From Varanus komodoensis (lineage: Eukaryota > Chordata > Lepidosauria > Squamata > Varanidae), in contig NW_025335317.1 in NCBI RefSeq assembly GCF_004798865.1, positions 24,475,758-24,539,757 of the forward strand: a stretch of 64,000 nucleotides of DNA, given 5' to 3'. How positions within the stretch are numbered: the first letter of the stretch is position 1; every line of letters begins with the position of its first letter. The notes beneath the pieces are model-generated. The model saw only the letters and a list, made by a program, of their open reading frames with translations, was not told the origin of the DNA and did no database searches. Below are positions 35,395 to 46,980 of this stretch, piece by piece. Both the position numbers and the translations under genes were made by a program.

Positions 35395-36835
35395 CAAAAC
35401 TGATCACCTTTGTCACCTTCCTCTGAACCCTTTCTAGTATGTCTGAATCTTTTTTAAACCTGGGTGCCCAGAATGGAACGCAGTATTCCAGGTGGGGCCT
35501 GACTTGTACACAGTTAAGGGGAACTAGATAGAACCTGTCTTGCTGTGGAAGCGATGCTTCTAGTTGTATGTATCCCAAAAAGATTTTTGCCCTGTTTGTG
35601 GCCACATTGCATCTCTGGCTCATATTTAGCTTGTTTTCTGTAACAACTCCAAGGTCTTTTTCTTTTCTTTTCCAGTACTGTTGAGAGTCAGGGAATCCTG
35701 GTTTCACACCCCTGAGAAAGAACACTCCGATCCTCAGGGAGACCTCTCTGTTAGGAGCCTCAGTAGTTTTATTGGTGAGAACATTCAGGAAAAACCCCTC
35801 TGCAGAGGCAAACCTACAACAGCGCTGCCAGCTGAAGGTGCACAAACCAGCTACAAAGTTCCAGAACATATACAGAGTGTTTCATGAGGGAAGAACAGGT
35901 ACATTTCGAAAGATTAACAGAACAACGTGAGTTAACTGCAGAGGGGCGATGACATAATGTTACAGTAAATCTCAGTGGCAAGCAGAGAAGTCTGAGTCAC
36001 GCCCAATCCTGAGTGTGGGTTTTGACAATCAAGAGCAGGAAGAAGGAGAAGAACAAGTCAGGGCTTGACACAATGTAACACTTGAGAGTCTCATTAACAA
36101 GACTCTGCATTGCCAAGGCTTAGCTCTGTGCCTGACTTTGCAGAGCTGCAGGGGAGCCAGAGCCTCAGCCTCTTAAAGGGGCAGAAAGCATCAGGGAAAG
36201 GGGGCCTGGCTTGGAATTCTGGTTCTTTCAGGGCAAGAGGAGCAGGGGCACTGCAGGCTTGATTTTATACCACGAAGGCACGTATAAGCAACCTTTCCCT
36301 ATAAAGATCATTTGCATTTCTCCAACATGAGCCACGTGTTCCCCACCTTGTATTGATACATTTTGTTTTGTTTTTTCCCTAAGCGGAGAACTTGGCATTT
36401 GTTCCTACTGAAGTTCATTCTGCGGCTTCCACCTAGCATTCCAGCTTGTCCAAGTCACCCTGAATCGTCTTTTTGCCTTCCAGTGTTTTAGCTTTTCCAG
36501 TCCATCTTGTGTCATCTGCAGATTTAATTATTCTTCCCTGGACTTCATCATCTAGATCATTAATCAAGATGTTGAAGAGCAGTAGTCCCAGGACTGAGCC
36601 CCGTGGCACCCTCCTGATTACGTCTCTCCAACTTGAGAAGGTGCCTCTGATGAGCACTCTCTGTGACCAATTTGGTGGCCCGTTTGAATCCGTCTAATAG
36701 TAGCTCAGCTGAGCCCACTTTTTGCTAGTTTGTTTATGTCAAGTGGCACTTTGTTGACTGCTTCGCTAAAGTCTAGGGAAATCATGTCCACAGTATTTCC
36801 ACCATCCATTTGGGTGGTGACTCAGTCAAAACGGA
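35395..36835 (-). mobile_element. CR1 LINE (RT domain), minus strand, split by an LTR
   Basis: On the minus strand, from 36835 down, the CR1 ORF2 reads NTVDMISLDFSEAVNKVPLD, then VPRGSVLGLLLFNILINDLD (36640-36580) and SADDTRW (the catalytic FADDT box with F changed to S). Then come EGKKTIQGDLDKLEC, YKVGNTWL, and after the LTR KEKDLGVVTENKLNMSQRC, VRPHLEYCVPFWAPRFKKD and LERVQRKVTKVI (to 35395). Stops and frameshifts are numerous. The usual CR1 3' end is missing. The upstream and downstream halves are colinear across 35679-36327, which shows the LTR inserted later. Confidence 0.88.
35679..36327 (-). mobile_element. Solo LTR (endogenous retrovirus-like) within CR1, minus strand
   Basis: Read on the minus strand it starts TGTTGGAGAAATGC and ends GACTCTCAACA. 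It carries a TATA-like GTATATGTTC and, about 110 bases later, CAATAAAAC as polyadenylation signal, followed by a U5-like end. The CR1 reading frame text stops at its left border and continues at its right border, which supports both ends. It is about 649 bases long with no internal viral region, so it is a solo LTR. Family not recognised; not clearly related to the LTR at 10857-11402. Flanking target duplications are not evident. Confidence 0.6.
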
Positions 36836-37111
36836 GATTAGGTTAGTTTGGCATGACTTATTCACCCTTCCTGAAGATATTCATGCCAACACAGCAGGTA
36901 AAACATAACTTCATCTTTTTTCTTTGGCAGCATGTTTGGTAGCAGCAACGGAGTACTTTTCTCATTTCTTATTTTTCCTATACATTGCGAAAAACAGATC
37001 ATACCTGCGTACAGAATGTGCATAAAAGAAGTCTCAACCAGAGAAAGAGTTTAATTAGGTGATCTGTTACTGCCCCGCCTCCAGCCCTGCTCACACACAC
37101 AAACTTAACCA

Positions 37112-37165
37112 GTGTATGTGCGTGCGTGCATGCATGCATGCATGCACACACACACACACACGCAC
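37112..37165. repeat. Compound GTGC / ATGC / CA microsatellite
   Basis: 54 bases of uninterrupted purine-pyrimidine alternation: GTGTATGTGCGTGCGTGC, then ATGC units, then nine or so CA units and CGCAC. The ATGC block is self-complementary. Such runs favour left-handed (Z) DNA. Confidence 0.95.
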
Positions 37166-38879
37166 TTAGAAGATTTCTAGACTGTTTGCCACAGCAACAC
37201 GAACCTGGAATTTTTCCTGCTCTCCGCTGAACTTTCACTGAACAGCAACATCTAACAGTTCACTCCTTCAATGTCCAGTAACTGACACTGACGACAACAA
37301 CAGTGACAACGAAGTGTGTTTATCACATGGAAATTAATTTCTATTGTCATCATACATTTCAAGCCTTCTAAAGAAGATAGAAAAGCTAGGAGTGGGATAA
37401 TGAATATTCTGAATTATGTGTGCAAATTAGGACTACAAAACTAAATTTGATGAGATCAGATGAAACCAATAGAATGATATAAGAGGACAAATTAGCACAC
37501 AGCATGAAGCAACTTATTTTTCACCTATTGTTACTGCATAAGACTCATTACATTACACAGTCTTTGTGGCAAAATGTTAGCATTTAGAAGGGTATCTTTA
37601 GAGCAGTTGAAAATTGACTGAGTTCCAGAAGCTATTCTTTCTTCTTAGGAACTAATCCTCTTTCTTTTCAAAGGCTCTGCAATATTTCTAATTTCAGTCT
37701 ATAACATTGTAACCTCTTTCATTGACCCATCTCCATACTCCTACACAGATAGAAATAAGAGCTGTATGTATGTGTTCTGTGATGACCAGATGAGACCCAT
37801 AATAAAATGTTTTAGTGCATTGTGACTTTCTAACATGCATGCTCTTGTTCATGGTTCTAGCTAACCAGACATGCTTAACCTTCTCCAAGATACTCCATTC
37901 CACCTCACATTTATTCTTTTTTTCCAACTGACACTCAATGTCTCCTGGCTACTGAGCATACTCAGTCCTCATTGGGCTGTTTCAGGGGGCAGGTTCCCTC
38001 TTAGAAGTTTATTTTATTTTAAATTAATTTTAGTGCATTTATGTTGGGTTCCCTTGAGCATGCCGATATCTTACACTTCTCACTTGATTTATTTTGCCTC
38101 GATTTATGTTGGCACACATCTCCTGAGTTTGCTGTCAGAGAAAGTTATTCTTGTTTATTTTATAGGGTATTTTTATTATGGCTGTTCTATTCATTATTAT
38201 ACAAGGAAGAAAAAAGACAGGTGGGTGGGGAGATTACTACACATTCATAGTGAAATAAACATAAAAGATTGATACAGCTGTGAAACATAATATGAAGTAC
38301 AGTTTCCAGAAACTAACTGTTCTAGTGCCTGGGGCAGATTCCCATTTGTGCATGTCTCTGTTCTTGCCTCACCTTTTTCAGATCTATGCCAGGTGAGTTG
38401 AAGAATAGTTCTGAATGTTTAAGAGAACGACTGCTGAAATTCAGTGTTTCAAGACTTGGGCAATTCCAGCTCTGAAGCTTATAAGCAAAACTGGCTGGCT
38501 GCACATCAATAGGCTTCCAATTTTCTCTTCTCTCATCAACAATATTTGGTGGATGAAAAAGTTTTATTGCACCAGGTTGGCTGCCAGGAGAAATAGAAAA
38601 GGAAACCTTAGGGAATACTTGAGTACATTACAAGTCAAAATGAAATAGATTGCATCAAGATACTCCAATGACTTAAAATGACTTAATGTAACAACTGAAT
38701 ATACAGTAGTTTTTAATTAACAGGCATCCAAGTATTCAACTGAGCCCTCAGTCAGGAGTTAGCAATGTGATGCCCTGAAGATGCTTTATATTTATTGATT
38801 AAAATATTTATAAAATATAACAACGTATTGCCATACAAAATTAAAACTGCATCATAAAAAAATCCTGTAACTTAAACAA
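37166..38879. other. Unassigned sequence
   Basis: No supported gene. Mostly AT-rich with frames of up to 133 codons, for example 37871-38272 (plus), which is hydrophobic and has no recognisable motif. A degraded TTTATT-type repeat fragment may lie at about 38785-38870. Confidence 0.4.
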
Positions 38880-38945
38880 GGCGTACCAGTCCCAGAATCC
38901 CTGGTCACTGGCCATGCTAGCTAGGATTTCTGGGCGCCATGTTGC
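38880..38945. repeat. Possible hAT-like MITE fragment
   Basis: GTCCCAGAATCCCTGGTCAC, then TGGCCATGCTAGCTAGGATT and TCTGGGCGCC, follow the interior of the palindromic MITE seen at 8434. Very short. Confidence 0.3.
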
Positions 38946-39454
38946 CTTCAGAAGCAAAACCACAACTTCATTCATGGCAATAATAATCCATCTTTGGTAG
39001 GGGGCAGATCTTCCAGGCTTCGCATGCCAACCAGAACTGAAATCAGCTTCAGCACTGTCCTGCTGGTCCTCTTGCAGAGAGCAACCAGGTGGAATGTAGC
39101 TTGCACAGCTTTCCATACGTTCCCTTGTATTAAGGGGCTGGAAAATTTATTTATTTTTAAGAGTCGGGCATTGAAAGAAAGGTGTGGTGTCTTTCTAGAG
39201 TCTTTCTGGAGCAACTCTCCACCCCATCTCCATCCTTAGGGCCCTGGTGTCAAGCAGAAAAGAAGCTTCACTCGTGCCATTCTGTAAGCCTCATTCAGTA
39301 ACCCGATAACTGGCTTTTTAAAAAAGGTTCCAATTTGGAAACATGCTTAATTATTCCATGCCAAAGTCAAAGTACATATCACCCTCCCAGATCTTGTATG
39401 GATTTCAAAAAGACAAACATACAAAGGGAAGGGAAAAAAGACAAGGATAAAAAT

Positions 39455-39800
39455 TATGCCTTCAAAACATGGTGCTGGAGGAGAGCTTTGCAAATACACT
39501 GGACTGGCAGACAAGCAAGTGGGCCCACGATCAAATCAAGCCAACAGCAAAAATGCCAAAACTGAGGCTGCCATACTTCAGACACATCATGAGAAGGCAG
39601 GACTCAGGGAAGAAGACTATCATGATGGGGAAAGGCGAAGCTGAAGAAGAAAAGGAAGACCAAACAAGGGATGGGTTGACTCCATAAATGAAGCCACATC
39701 TTTGAGCTTGGAACAGCTAAGAAGGACCCTCAAGGACAGGACACCTTCATTCATAGGGTCACCGTAAGTTGGAGATGATCTGATGGCACGTGAAAGCCAC
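39455..39800 (+). mobile_element. RTE-clade LINE 3' end (not BovB proper)
   Basis: The translation gives FKTWCWRRALQIHWTGRQAS, then (in shifted frames) RHIMRRQDSGKKTIMMGKGE, TRDGLTP and IHRVTVSWR, ending with GATCTGATGGCACGTGA. This parallels RTE ORF2 C-termini of the type 'WCWRRMLxIxWT...HxMRRxDSLEK...MLGKxEG...IHxVTKSRTxLNGT'. Several frameshifts. A 5'-truncated fossil. Confidence 0.75.
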
Positions 39801-42224
39801 AATTTTTGACAGAGGATGGTACATACATTTCCTCCCTTTATCTCTCAGGCAAAACTAAGGTTGGAATCAGGTGACAGCTTGGAGACTTTCATTACGATTT
39901 CTCACAACAGCAAATTATATTAAAACTAAATATAATATTTAGTTTTATAATATTTCCATAAATCAGAGAAAAGACTTTGACAATATTGCTACATATGCGT
40001 TTGACTCGTAAATAAAAAGAAATACCACATTGTAAAACAAAAATGAAATAAAACAACCCAGATGTTTTGACTTTGCTGTTAACGCATTCCAATAGATCAC
40101 CAACTTTTAAAAATGGAAGATGAGCTTAGTCATTCCATGCTCAAACGTAAACATAATGACCTTCTTGTGACCTTGTTGGAGTCGTGCGAAGACAATTGCC
40201 TCTGTCAGCGAACCTTACTCCACTGGACCTTTCTGACCCTAATTTAGAGGAAAAACACCTTCCCTCCACCCATGCAACTGGCAAACAATGTCTTTAGTAA
40301 GCATTTTTAAAACAAATTTTCCAGATAGCTTTCAGAATGATGCAATAAATGGCTTGAGGGTATATGCAAGGAAGGAAAAGTAAATATTATGGCTTCATCT
40401 TTCCACTTCTCTATCCCAAAGGATCCCAAGAGCTGATGCCAGTGTGCTACGATCTCCCTGTGCCCTGCTGCAGCCCGGAGTTAAGCTGAAGTCAACGAGG
40501 CTCCCGTGCCAGCGAGCCCACATCATGATCCAGTCCTCTGGCTGCTGTTCCGCACTGGCTCCCAGAGCGGGCGCTCTGTTGACTTCTGCCTAATCATCCA
40601 AGATGCTTTGCTCTGAGAAATGCTCTGAGAAACACACTGCCATGATTCCATTGACAACGGAATCACTTTGACAAAGGACTGTCCTCTTTTTGAAAGCTAT
40701 CCTGTCCAATTCCCGTGTGAAGATAACCAGATACCTGTTGTCCTTCCATAGGTAGCACTCGGATAGCGGACTGAACAGGCAAGTATACAGGTTGCCTGAT
40801 CACACTCTGCTGAGACTTCCTATATTTCCATTTGTGTTAGAATGATCCTGGCTACATTTGCACTTATACGTGCAAATTAGGTCCTCTCTTTTGGTGATGC
40901 GTTTTTGTTTTTTTGGCCACTCTACTTATTATCCCAACCACTGGAGGTTATACACAAGAACGCTGCAGTCCTATGATTCCAGAAAGGTATCCCAGGAACC
41001 ATAAGATTTGTCAGTTCCCCCCTCTACAGACAGAGGGGGAGAGAGACCTGTTCCAGCTATCATAGAAATAGAAATTCCAGCTGTCATAGAAATCTCCACA
41101 GTCACAACTTCCACAATGGAATGCCAACATTAGAAAGGACAAGCAGGAGGCATTTAGGGGAGAAACAGGAGACACACTGGAAGAGATGCACAACACAGCA
41201 ATCCACCCTGGAAGGTATGCATTCTGGGTTGTTTGTGGAAGACCCCACAATGTCCCTGACTGGCAATGAGGTTCACAGAGGGTTGCCCCTTGCTCCCTCC
41301 ACCCCCCTCCCCAGTTCTCCAGCCACTGTTGCATGGACTCTGTAGTAGAACCCATTTTGTGCCCTCTCCCCACCACAATTGCAAGCTCTTTTGTGCTTCC
41401 TGGTGCTTTCCCCCATTTTATTCCTTCCCACAGAAAGTGCTTTCTGCAGCCTTTGAAGTGGCAGTCATTAACACCCCTTTCAAAGGGCCCAAGTGAGATA
41501 TTGCAGGGGCTGCTAGTAGTTTTCTACCTGTTTTCCACCACACATCTTAATACAAACAATTGTTTTCAGATATGTTGTTATTATAGTTGCTGGTTGTCTG
41601 GAATTGCACAAGTGAGCCACTCTACGTAGCTGAAATGGAGGAGATGGTCTGAGCAATGTTCTTTGATGCTTGGCATGCTGTCGAAGTGTAGCAAGTACTA
41701 ATCATGGACACTGACCAAGAGAGCCTTCAAATTTGTCGTTTTGTAACTGTTTGTTTACTTGACAGCTGTGAAATGGAAAGCTGCCACAGGAAAGCAAAAC
41801 CGCAAGGAACCTTTGCCCATGAAAGAGGGCAGTGACTGTTTGCCCTTCTCAAAGAGATCCTCGGGGTTTTTAGTGTTCTTCCCATAGTCCCCCGTAGCCC
41901 CATCCTTTCCTCACTTTCCCAAGTCCTAAGGCATTTGGAAAGTGAAGATTATAAGGCCATCCCCTTTTTTGCAATTATTTCTTCTTACAACTATCAAAAG
42001 AAAGGCTTTTCTTTTAAAAACTCCTTGGCAAATCTCCATATGTATTTGTTTGTTTGCTGTTGTTGTTGGGTTTTTTAAGGGAGACGCAACCATGGATTTG
42101 TGTGGATCCTTGGAATCTACAGCCCTCTTGGTACCGAGACGTCCACGTCCACACAGAGACACACACACTAACCCTACAAACTAGCTATTGATCTAGAGCA
42201 GACCTGGAACTGGGATAGATCAAT
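39801..42224. other. Unassigned sequence
   Basis: No supported gene. 40420-40760 is more GC-rich, with two GATA-type sites (AGATAAC, AGATACC) close together at about 40723-40737, which may mark a regulatory element, though nothing more can be said. Frames at 41011-41629 overlap on both strands and look like chance. Confidence 0.4.
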
Positions 42225-42353
42225 TCCTTCCTATTAATTTATTAATCATTAATATTTATGTTATGTTAGGTATTTGTATTTTATTTGTGTAAGCCGTCCT
42301 GAGGCTCTTGCAAAGGATGGCATACAAATATCCTAAATAAATAAATAAATATT
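42225..42353 (+). mobile_element. 3' tail of an L2/L3-like LINE
   Basis: TTTGTGTAAGCCGTCCTGAG, then GCTCTTGCAAAGGATGGCAT and ACAAATATCCTAAATAAATA, match the tail of the element at 22783-23782 (GTAAGCCGCCCCGAGGC...GGGGCGGCATAGAAATG plus repeat), ending in AAAT units instead of TAA. Confidence 0.75.
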
Positions 42354-42849
42354 GGAATTTAAGTGAGAGGGCATCAGGCTGGATTTTTCAATGTCTCAGA
42401 TGGTGGTGTCAGAGTACAAAAGCCATTCCTCTCTTATTCTTTTTTGGAGGCCTTGATGTTAGATGTTAGAATGGTGTATATTTCACAGCAAGCATCATAC
42501 AATGATGATTTGTCAAGAAAATTCAAATTATTAGGGCAGGAAATACAAGTTGCACCAACTTTGAGGAAGCTGGGAATGATGCAAACCAAACTGATTGTTG
42601 TAATTTATTCATTCCTTTGGTTTAGCAGCTTAGAAGAAATGAAATTATCTTCTCAATGTTACAGAAAAAGAAACTGAACAGCCAAATGGAAAACTACCAG
42701 CATAATCCTAAGACAATTATTTAAAAACTGACATGAACTTATGCTAATAATGCTTTGGTATTGGTCTTTGCCAAGAAAATCCTTTCAGAAAGAAGGTTTT
42801 GGCTAGAAATTTGTGGATCACAGAGTTGTTTCACTCCAAACTGCATTCG

Positions 42850-43350
42850 GTTATTTATATATTTGATTTTTAAACGGTCCATTAACTTAAGTTCTCTAGA
42901 CAAAGTACAATACATTTAAAACATAATATACAAACAGTTATTAAAAACAAAACATAATGGGCCAAGACAACAGTACTGAGTAAAAACAATCCAGCACATA
43001 AAACCGCAGTAAAACAAGCAATAGTAAAAGTCCAATGATCTAAAAGCATCCAAAAAAAGTTCTTAAAATGAATGGGTTTTCACCTTCTGCCAAAATGACT
43101 ATAATGTAGACTCCAGGTCAGACCAACTGGAAGGGTATTCCCCAAGCAGGGTGACACCAACGCACAGGACTTTCCTCTTGTAGTTACCCACATTTGATAA
43201 GAGGCACCTACAGTAGGACCCCAAATTATGATTTTAGGCCCAGTTGGGTAATTTTGGAAGGAGCTGCTCCTGGCCCCAAGCCACTGAGCATTGTAAAGTT
43301 TAAACCCAGTACTTTGAATTGCTGTTCCATGTGGGATTCTGCCTGAGTTG
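42850..43350 (+). repeat. Reptile interspersed repeat starting TTATTTAT, LINE 3'-UTR-like
   Basis: It begins TTATTTATATATTTGATTTT, has an A-rich middle, then AATGGGTTTTCACCTTCTGC, a 'GGGTATTCC' block, and GCATTGTAAAGTTTAAACCC followed by AGTACTTTGAATTG. This is the most complete of the three related copies (others at 4363 and 33187). Confidence 0.65.
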
Positions 43351-43424
43351 GGATGCATCTCCCACACCGACATGGCCTTGAGAGGCACAAGATCTTTTGC
43401 TGGACCCATCAACCCTGACAACCC

Positions 43425-43711
43425 TGGCTGCTCTTTAGAAGGCCAGGTACTGAAGAGGAAACTCAAATACTTTGGCCACCTAATGAGAAGGAAGGACTCC
43501 CTGGAGAAGAGCCAGAGAATGCTGGGAACAATTGATGGCAAATGAAGAAGGGGACGGCAGAGGATGAGGTGGCTGGATGGAGTCACTGAAGCTGTCGGTG
43601 TGAGTTTGAGTGGACTCCAGGGGATAGTGGAAGACAGGAAGGCCTGGAGGAATGATGTCTATGGGGTCGCGATGGATCGGACGCAACTTCGCAACTAGCA
43701 ACAACAACAAG
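43425..43711 (+). mobile_element. BovB LINE 3' end, plus strand
   Basis: CSLEGQVLKRKLKYFGHLMR is followed by KDSLEKS, MLGTIDGK, then RMRWLDGVTEAVGVSLSGLQ and the tail GCAACTAGCAACAACAACAA at 43691-43710. One stop lies directly after GTIDGK. 5'-truncated to about 287 bases. It points toward the minus-strand BovB at 43897, with only 185 bases between their 3' sides. Confidence 0.92.
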
Positions 43712-43896
43712 GTGTGTTCAGGTGAACCAGTTATAAAGCACCCACTACTGCTGATCTCTGTGGAAAGTCATTAGCAGGCAGACAAATCAGCAGAGGCAAA
43801 AAACAATACCTCCGTTCTTCCAGTTATATTCCATTTGCCTAGCCTGCTCTCCACATTGGTGCTATAGACTCAAAGAGAAAGCCAAGAGCCTAGAAC
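43712..43896 (+). repeat. 185-bp inverted duplicate, partner of 16256-16440
   Basis: Begins at the end of the BovB tail (GTGTGTTCAGG) and ends TAGAAC, where the minus-strand BovB starts. Apart from one base it is the reverse complement of 16256-16440. No gene or mobile-element motif is visible. Confidence 0.9.
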
Positions 43897-46800
43897 ACCT
43901 CATCTAGCCACTTCATCCTCTGCCGTTCCCTTCTTCTTTTGCCATCTATTGTTCCCAGCATTAGGCTCTTCTCCAGGGAGTCCTTCCTTCTCATTAGGTG
44001 GGCAAAGTATTTGAGTTTCATCTTCGGTATCTGGCCTTCTAAAGAGCAGTCAGGGTTGATCCCCTCTAGAACTGACCAGATTGATCACCTTGTGGTCCAA
44101 GGGACTTGCAGGAGTCTCCTCCAGCACCATAATTCAAAGACCTCAATTCTCTTCCTTATGGTCCAGCTTTCACAGCCATACATTGCAACTGGGAAAACCA
44201 TAGCCTTCACTATACGCACTTTTGTTGGCAGGGTGATGTCTCTGCTTTTTAGTATGCTGTCTAGATTTGCCATAGCTTGCCTCCCCAGGAGCAAGCGTCT
44301 TTTAATTTCTTGGCTGCAGTCCCCGTCTGTGGTGATCTTGAAGCCCAGGATGATAAAATCTGTTACTACCTCCATTTCTTCCCCATCTATTTGCCAGGAA
44401 GTGAGAGGACTGGATGCCATGATCTTAGTTTTCTTAATGTTGAGTTTCAAGCCGACTTTTGCGCTCTCCTCCTTCACCCGCGTCAAGAGGCTCTTTAGTT
44501 CCTCTTCACTTTCTGCCATGAGAGTGGTATCATCTGCATATCTGAGGTTGTTGATATTTCTCCCAGCAATCTTAATTCCAACTGGGGATTCATGTAGCTA
44601 CGGCTTTCTCATGATGTGCTCTGCATATAAGTTAAGTAGGCAGAGTGACAGTATACAGCCTTGCCAAACTCCTTTCTCAATATTGAGCCAATCAGTGGTT
44701 CCGTATCCAGTTCTCACTGTTGCTGCTTGACCCGCATATAGGATTCTTAAGAGACAAATAAGGTGGTCTGGTACTCCCATCTGTTTAAGAACTTGCCACA
44801 ATTTGTTGTGATCCACACAATCAAAGGCTTTAGCATAGTCAATGTAGCAGAAGTAGATGTTTTTCTGGAACTCCCTAGATTTCTCCATGATCCGGGGTAT
44901 GTTGGCAATTTGACCTCTAGTTCCTCTCCCTCTTTGAAAACCTGCCTGTACTTCTGGTAGTTCTCGGTCCACATACTGCTGGAGCCTAGCTTGTAGGATT
45001 TTGAGCATCACTTTGCTAGCATGTGAAATGAGTGCAATGGTGCGGTAGTTTGAACATTCTTTGGCATTGCCCTTCTTTGGGATAGGAATGTAAACTGACC
45101 TTTTCCAATCCTGTGGCCACTGATGAGTTTTCCAAATTTGCTGGCATATTGAGTGTAGCACTTTACTGCATCATCTTTTAAGATTTTGAATAGCTCAGCT
45201 GGAATACTGTCACCTCCACTAGCTTTGTTGTTGCTCAGACTTCCTAAGGCCCATTTGACTTCACATTCCAGGATGTCTGGCTCGAGGTCAGTGACCACCC
45301 CATCGTGGTTAACAGGGATGTTAAGCTCTTTCTTGTATAGTTCTTCTGTGTAATCTTGCCACCTCTTCTTAATCTCTTCTGCCTCTGTTAGGTCCCTGCC
45401 ATTTTGGTCCTTTATCATGCCCATCTTTGCATGAAATGTTCCCTTCATATCTCCAATTTTCTTGAAGAGATCTCTGGTCCTCCCTATTCTATTGTTTTCT
45501 TCTATTTCTTTGCACTGTTTGTTTAAGAAGGCATTCTTATCTCTTCTAGCTGTTCTCTGGAATTCTGCATTCAATTGTTTGTATCTTTCTCTTTCTCCCT
45601 TGCCTTTCACTTCCCTTCTTTCCTCAGCTATTTGTAAAGCTTCCTCAGACAGCCATTTTGCTTTCTTGCATTTCTTTTTCTTTGGGATAGCTTTAGTTGC
45701 TGCCTCTTGTACAATGTTGCGAACCTCCATCCATAGTTCTTCAGGCACTCTGTCTATCAGATCTAATTCCTTAAATCTATTTGTCACCTCTACTGTATAT
45801 TCATCAGGGATATGATTTAGGTCATACCTGAGTGTCCTAGTGTTTTTCCCTACTTTCTTCAATTTAAGCCTAAATTTTGCAACCAGAAGCTCATGATCTG
45901 AGCCACAGTCAGCTCCTGGTCTAGTTTTTACTGACTGTATAGAGCTTCTCCATCTTTGGCCGCAGAGCACATAGTCAATCTGATTTCTGTGTTGACCGTC
46001 TGGTGATGTCCATGTGTAGAGTCATCTCTTGGGTTGTTGGAAAAGAGTGTTTGCTATGACCATAGTATTCTCTTGACAAAATTCTACCAGCCTGTGCCCT
46101 GCTTCATTTTGTACTCCAAGGCCAAACTTGCCTGTTATTCTGGTTATCTTTTGGCTTCCTACTTTACCATTCCAATCCCCCATGATGATAGGGACATCAT
46201 TTTTGGGTGTTAATTCTAGAAGGTGTTGTAGGCCTTCATAGAACCGGTCAACTTCAGCCTCTTCAGCACCAGTGGTTGGGGCATAGACTTGGACTACTGT
46301 GATGTGGAATTGTTTGCCTTGGATTCGAACTGAGATCATTCTGTCATTTTGGAGATGGTATCCCAGTACTGCTTTTCCTACTCTTTTATTGACTATGAGG
46401 GCTACTCCATTCCTTCTGAGGGATTCTTGCCCGCAGTAGTATACCTGATGGTCATCTGAATTAAATTCACCCTTTCCTGTCCATTTTAGTTCACTGATTC
46501 CTAAGATGTCGATGTTCAGTCTTGTCATCTCTTGTTTGACCACATCCAGCTTGCCTTGATTCATGGATCTTACATTCCAGGTTCCTATGGAGCATAGATC
46601 TTTGCAGCATCAGACTCTCCTTTCCCCACCAGATACATCTGCAACTGAGTGTCCTTGCGGCTTTGACCCAGTCGCTTCATTCTTTCTGGCGCTACTAGTA
46701 CTAGCCCTCCGCTCTTCCCCAGTAGCATATTGGACACCTTCCAACCTGAGGGGCTCATCTTCTGGTGTCATATCTTTTTGCCTTTTGGTACTGTCCATGG

Positions 46801-46980
46801 GGTTTTCATGGCAAAGTTACTGGAGTGGGTTGCCATTTCCTTCTCCAGTGGATCCCGTTTTGTCAGAGCTCTCTGCTATGACCTGTCCATCTTGGGTGGC
46901 CCTGCATGGCATAGGTCATAGCTTCACTGAGCTATGCAAGCCCCTTTGCCATGACAAGGCAGTGATGCATGAAGGAGAGA
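43897..46980 (-). mobile_element. Nearly full-length BovB LINE, minus strand, inactive
   Basis: Read on the minus strand: a 5' region with GGAGAAGGAAATGGCAACCC (about 46840), then ORF2 from MNQGKLDVVKQEM (46564). The endonuclease shows ISELKW, GDWNGKVG and GSDHELLVAKF. The linker has SEEALQIAEERREVKGKGER. RT shows NYRTIALISHASK, YIDYAKAFDCVDHNKLW and RYADDTTLMAES (YADD box). The C-terminus shows KAMVFPVAMYGCESW and FELWCWRRLLQVPWT. ORF2 is broken by in-frame stops at about 46022, 44598 and 44085, one missing base near 45165, and a 12-base in-frame loss after CESWTIRK. Two stops are TGA where relatives have Arg. The last ~150 bases of the 3' end are missing at 43897. Few breaks over about 1000 codons mean a fairly recent copy. 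Confidence 0.95.

Noticed and set aside
45462-45815. 117-codon plus frame
   Set aside because: Antisense shadow of the minus-strand BovB ORF2.
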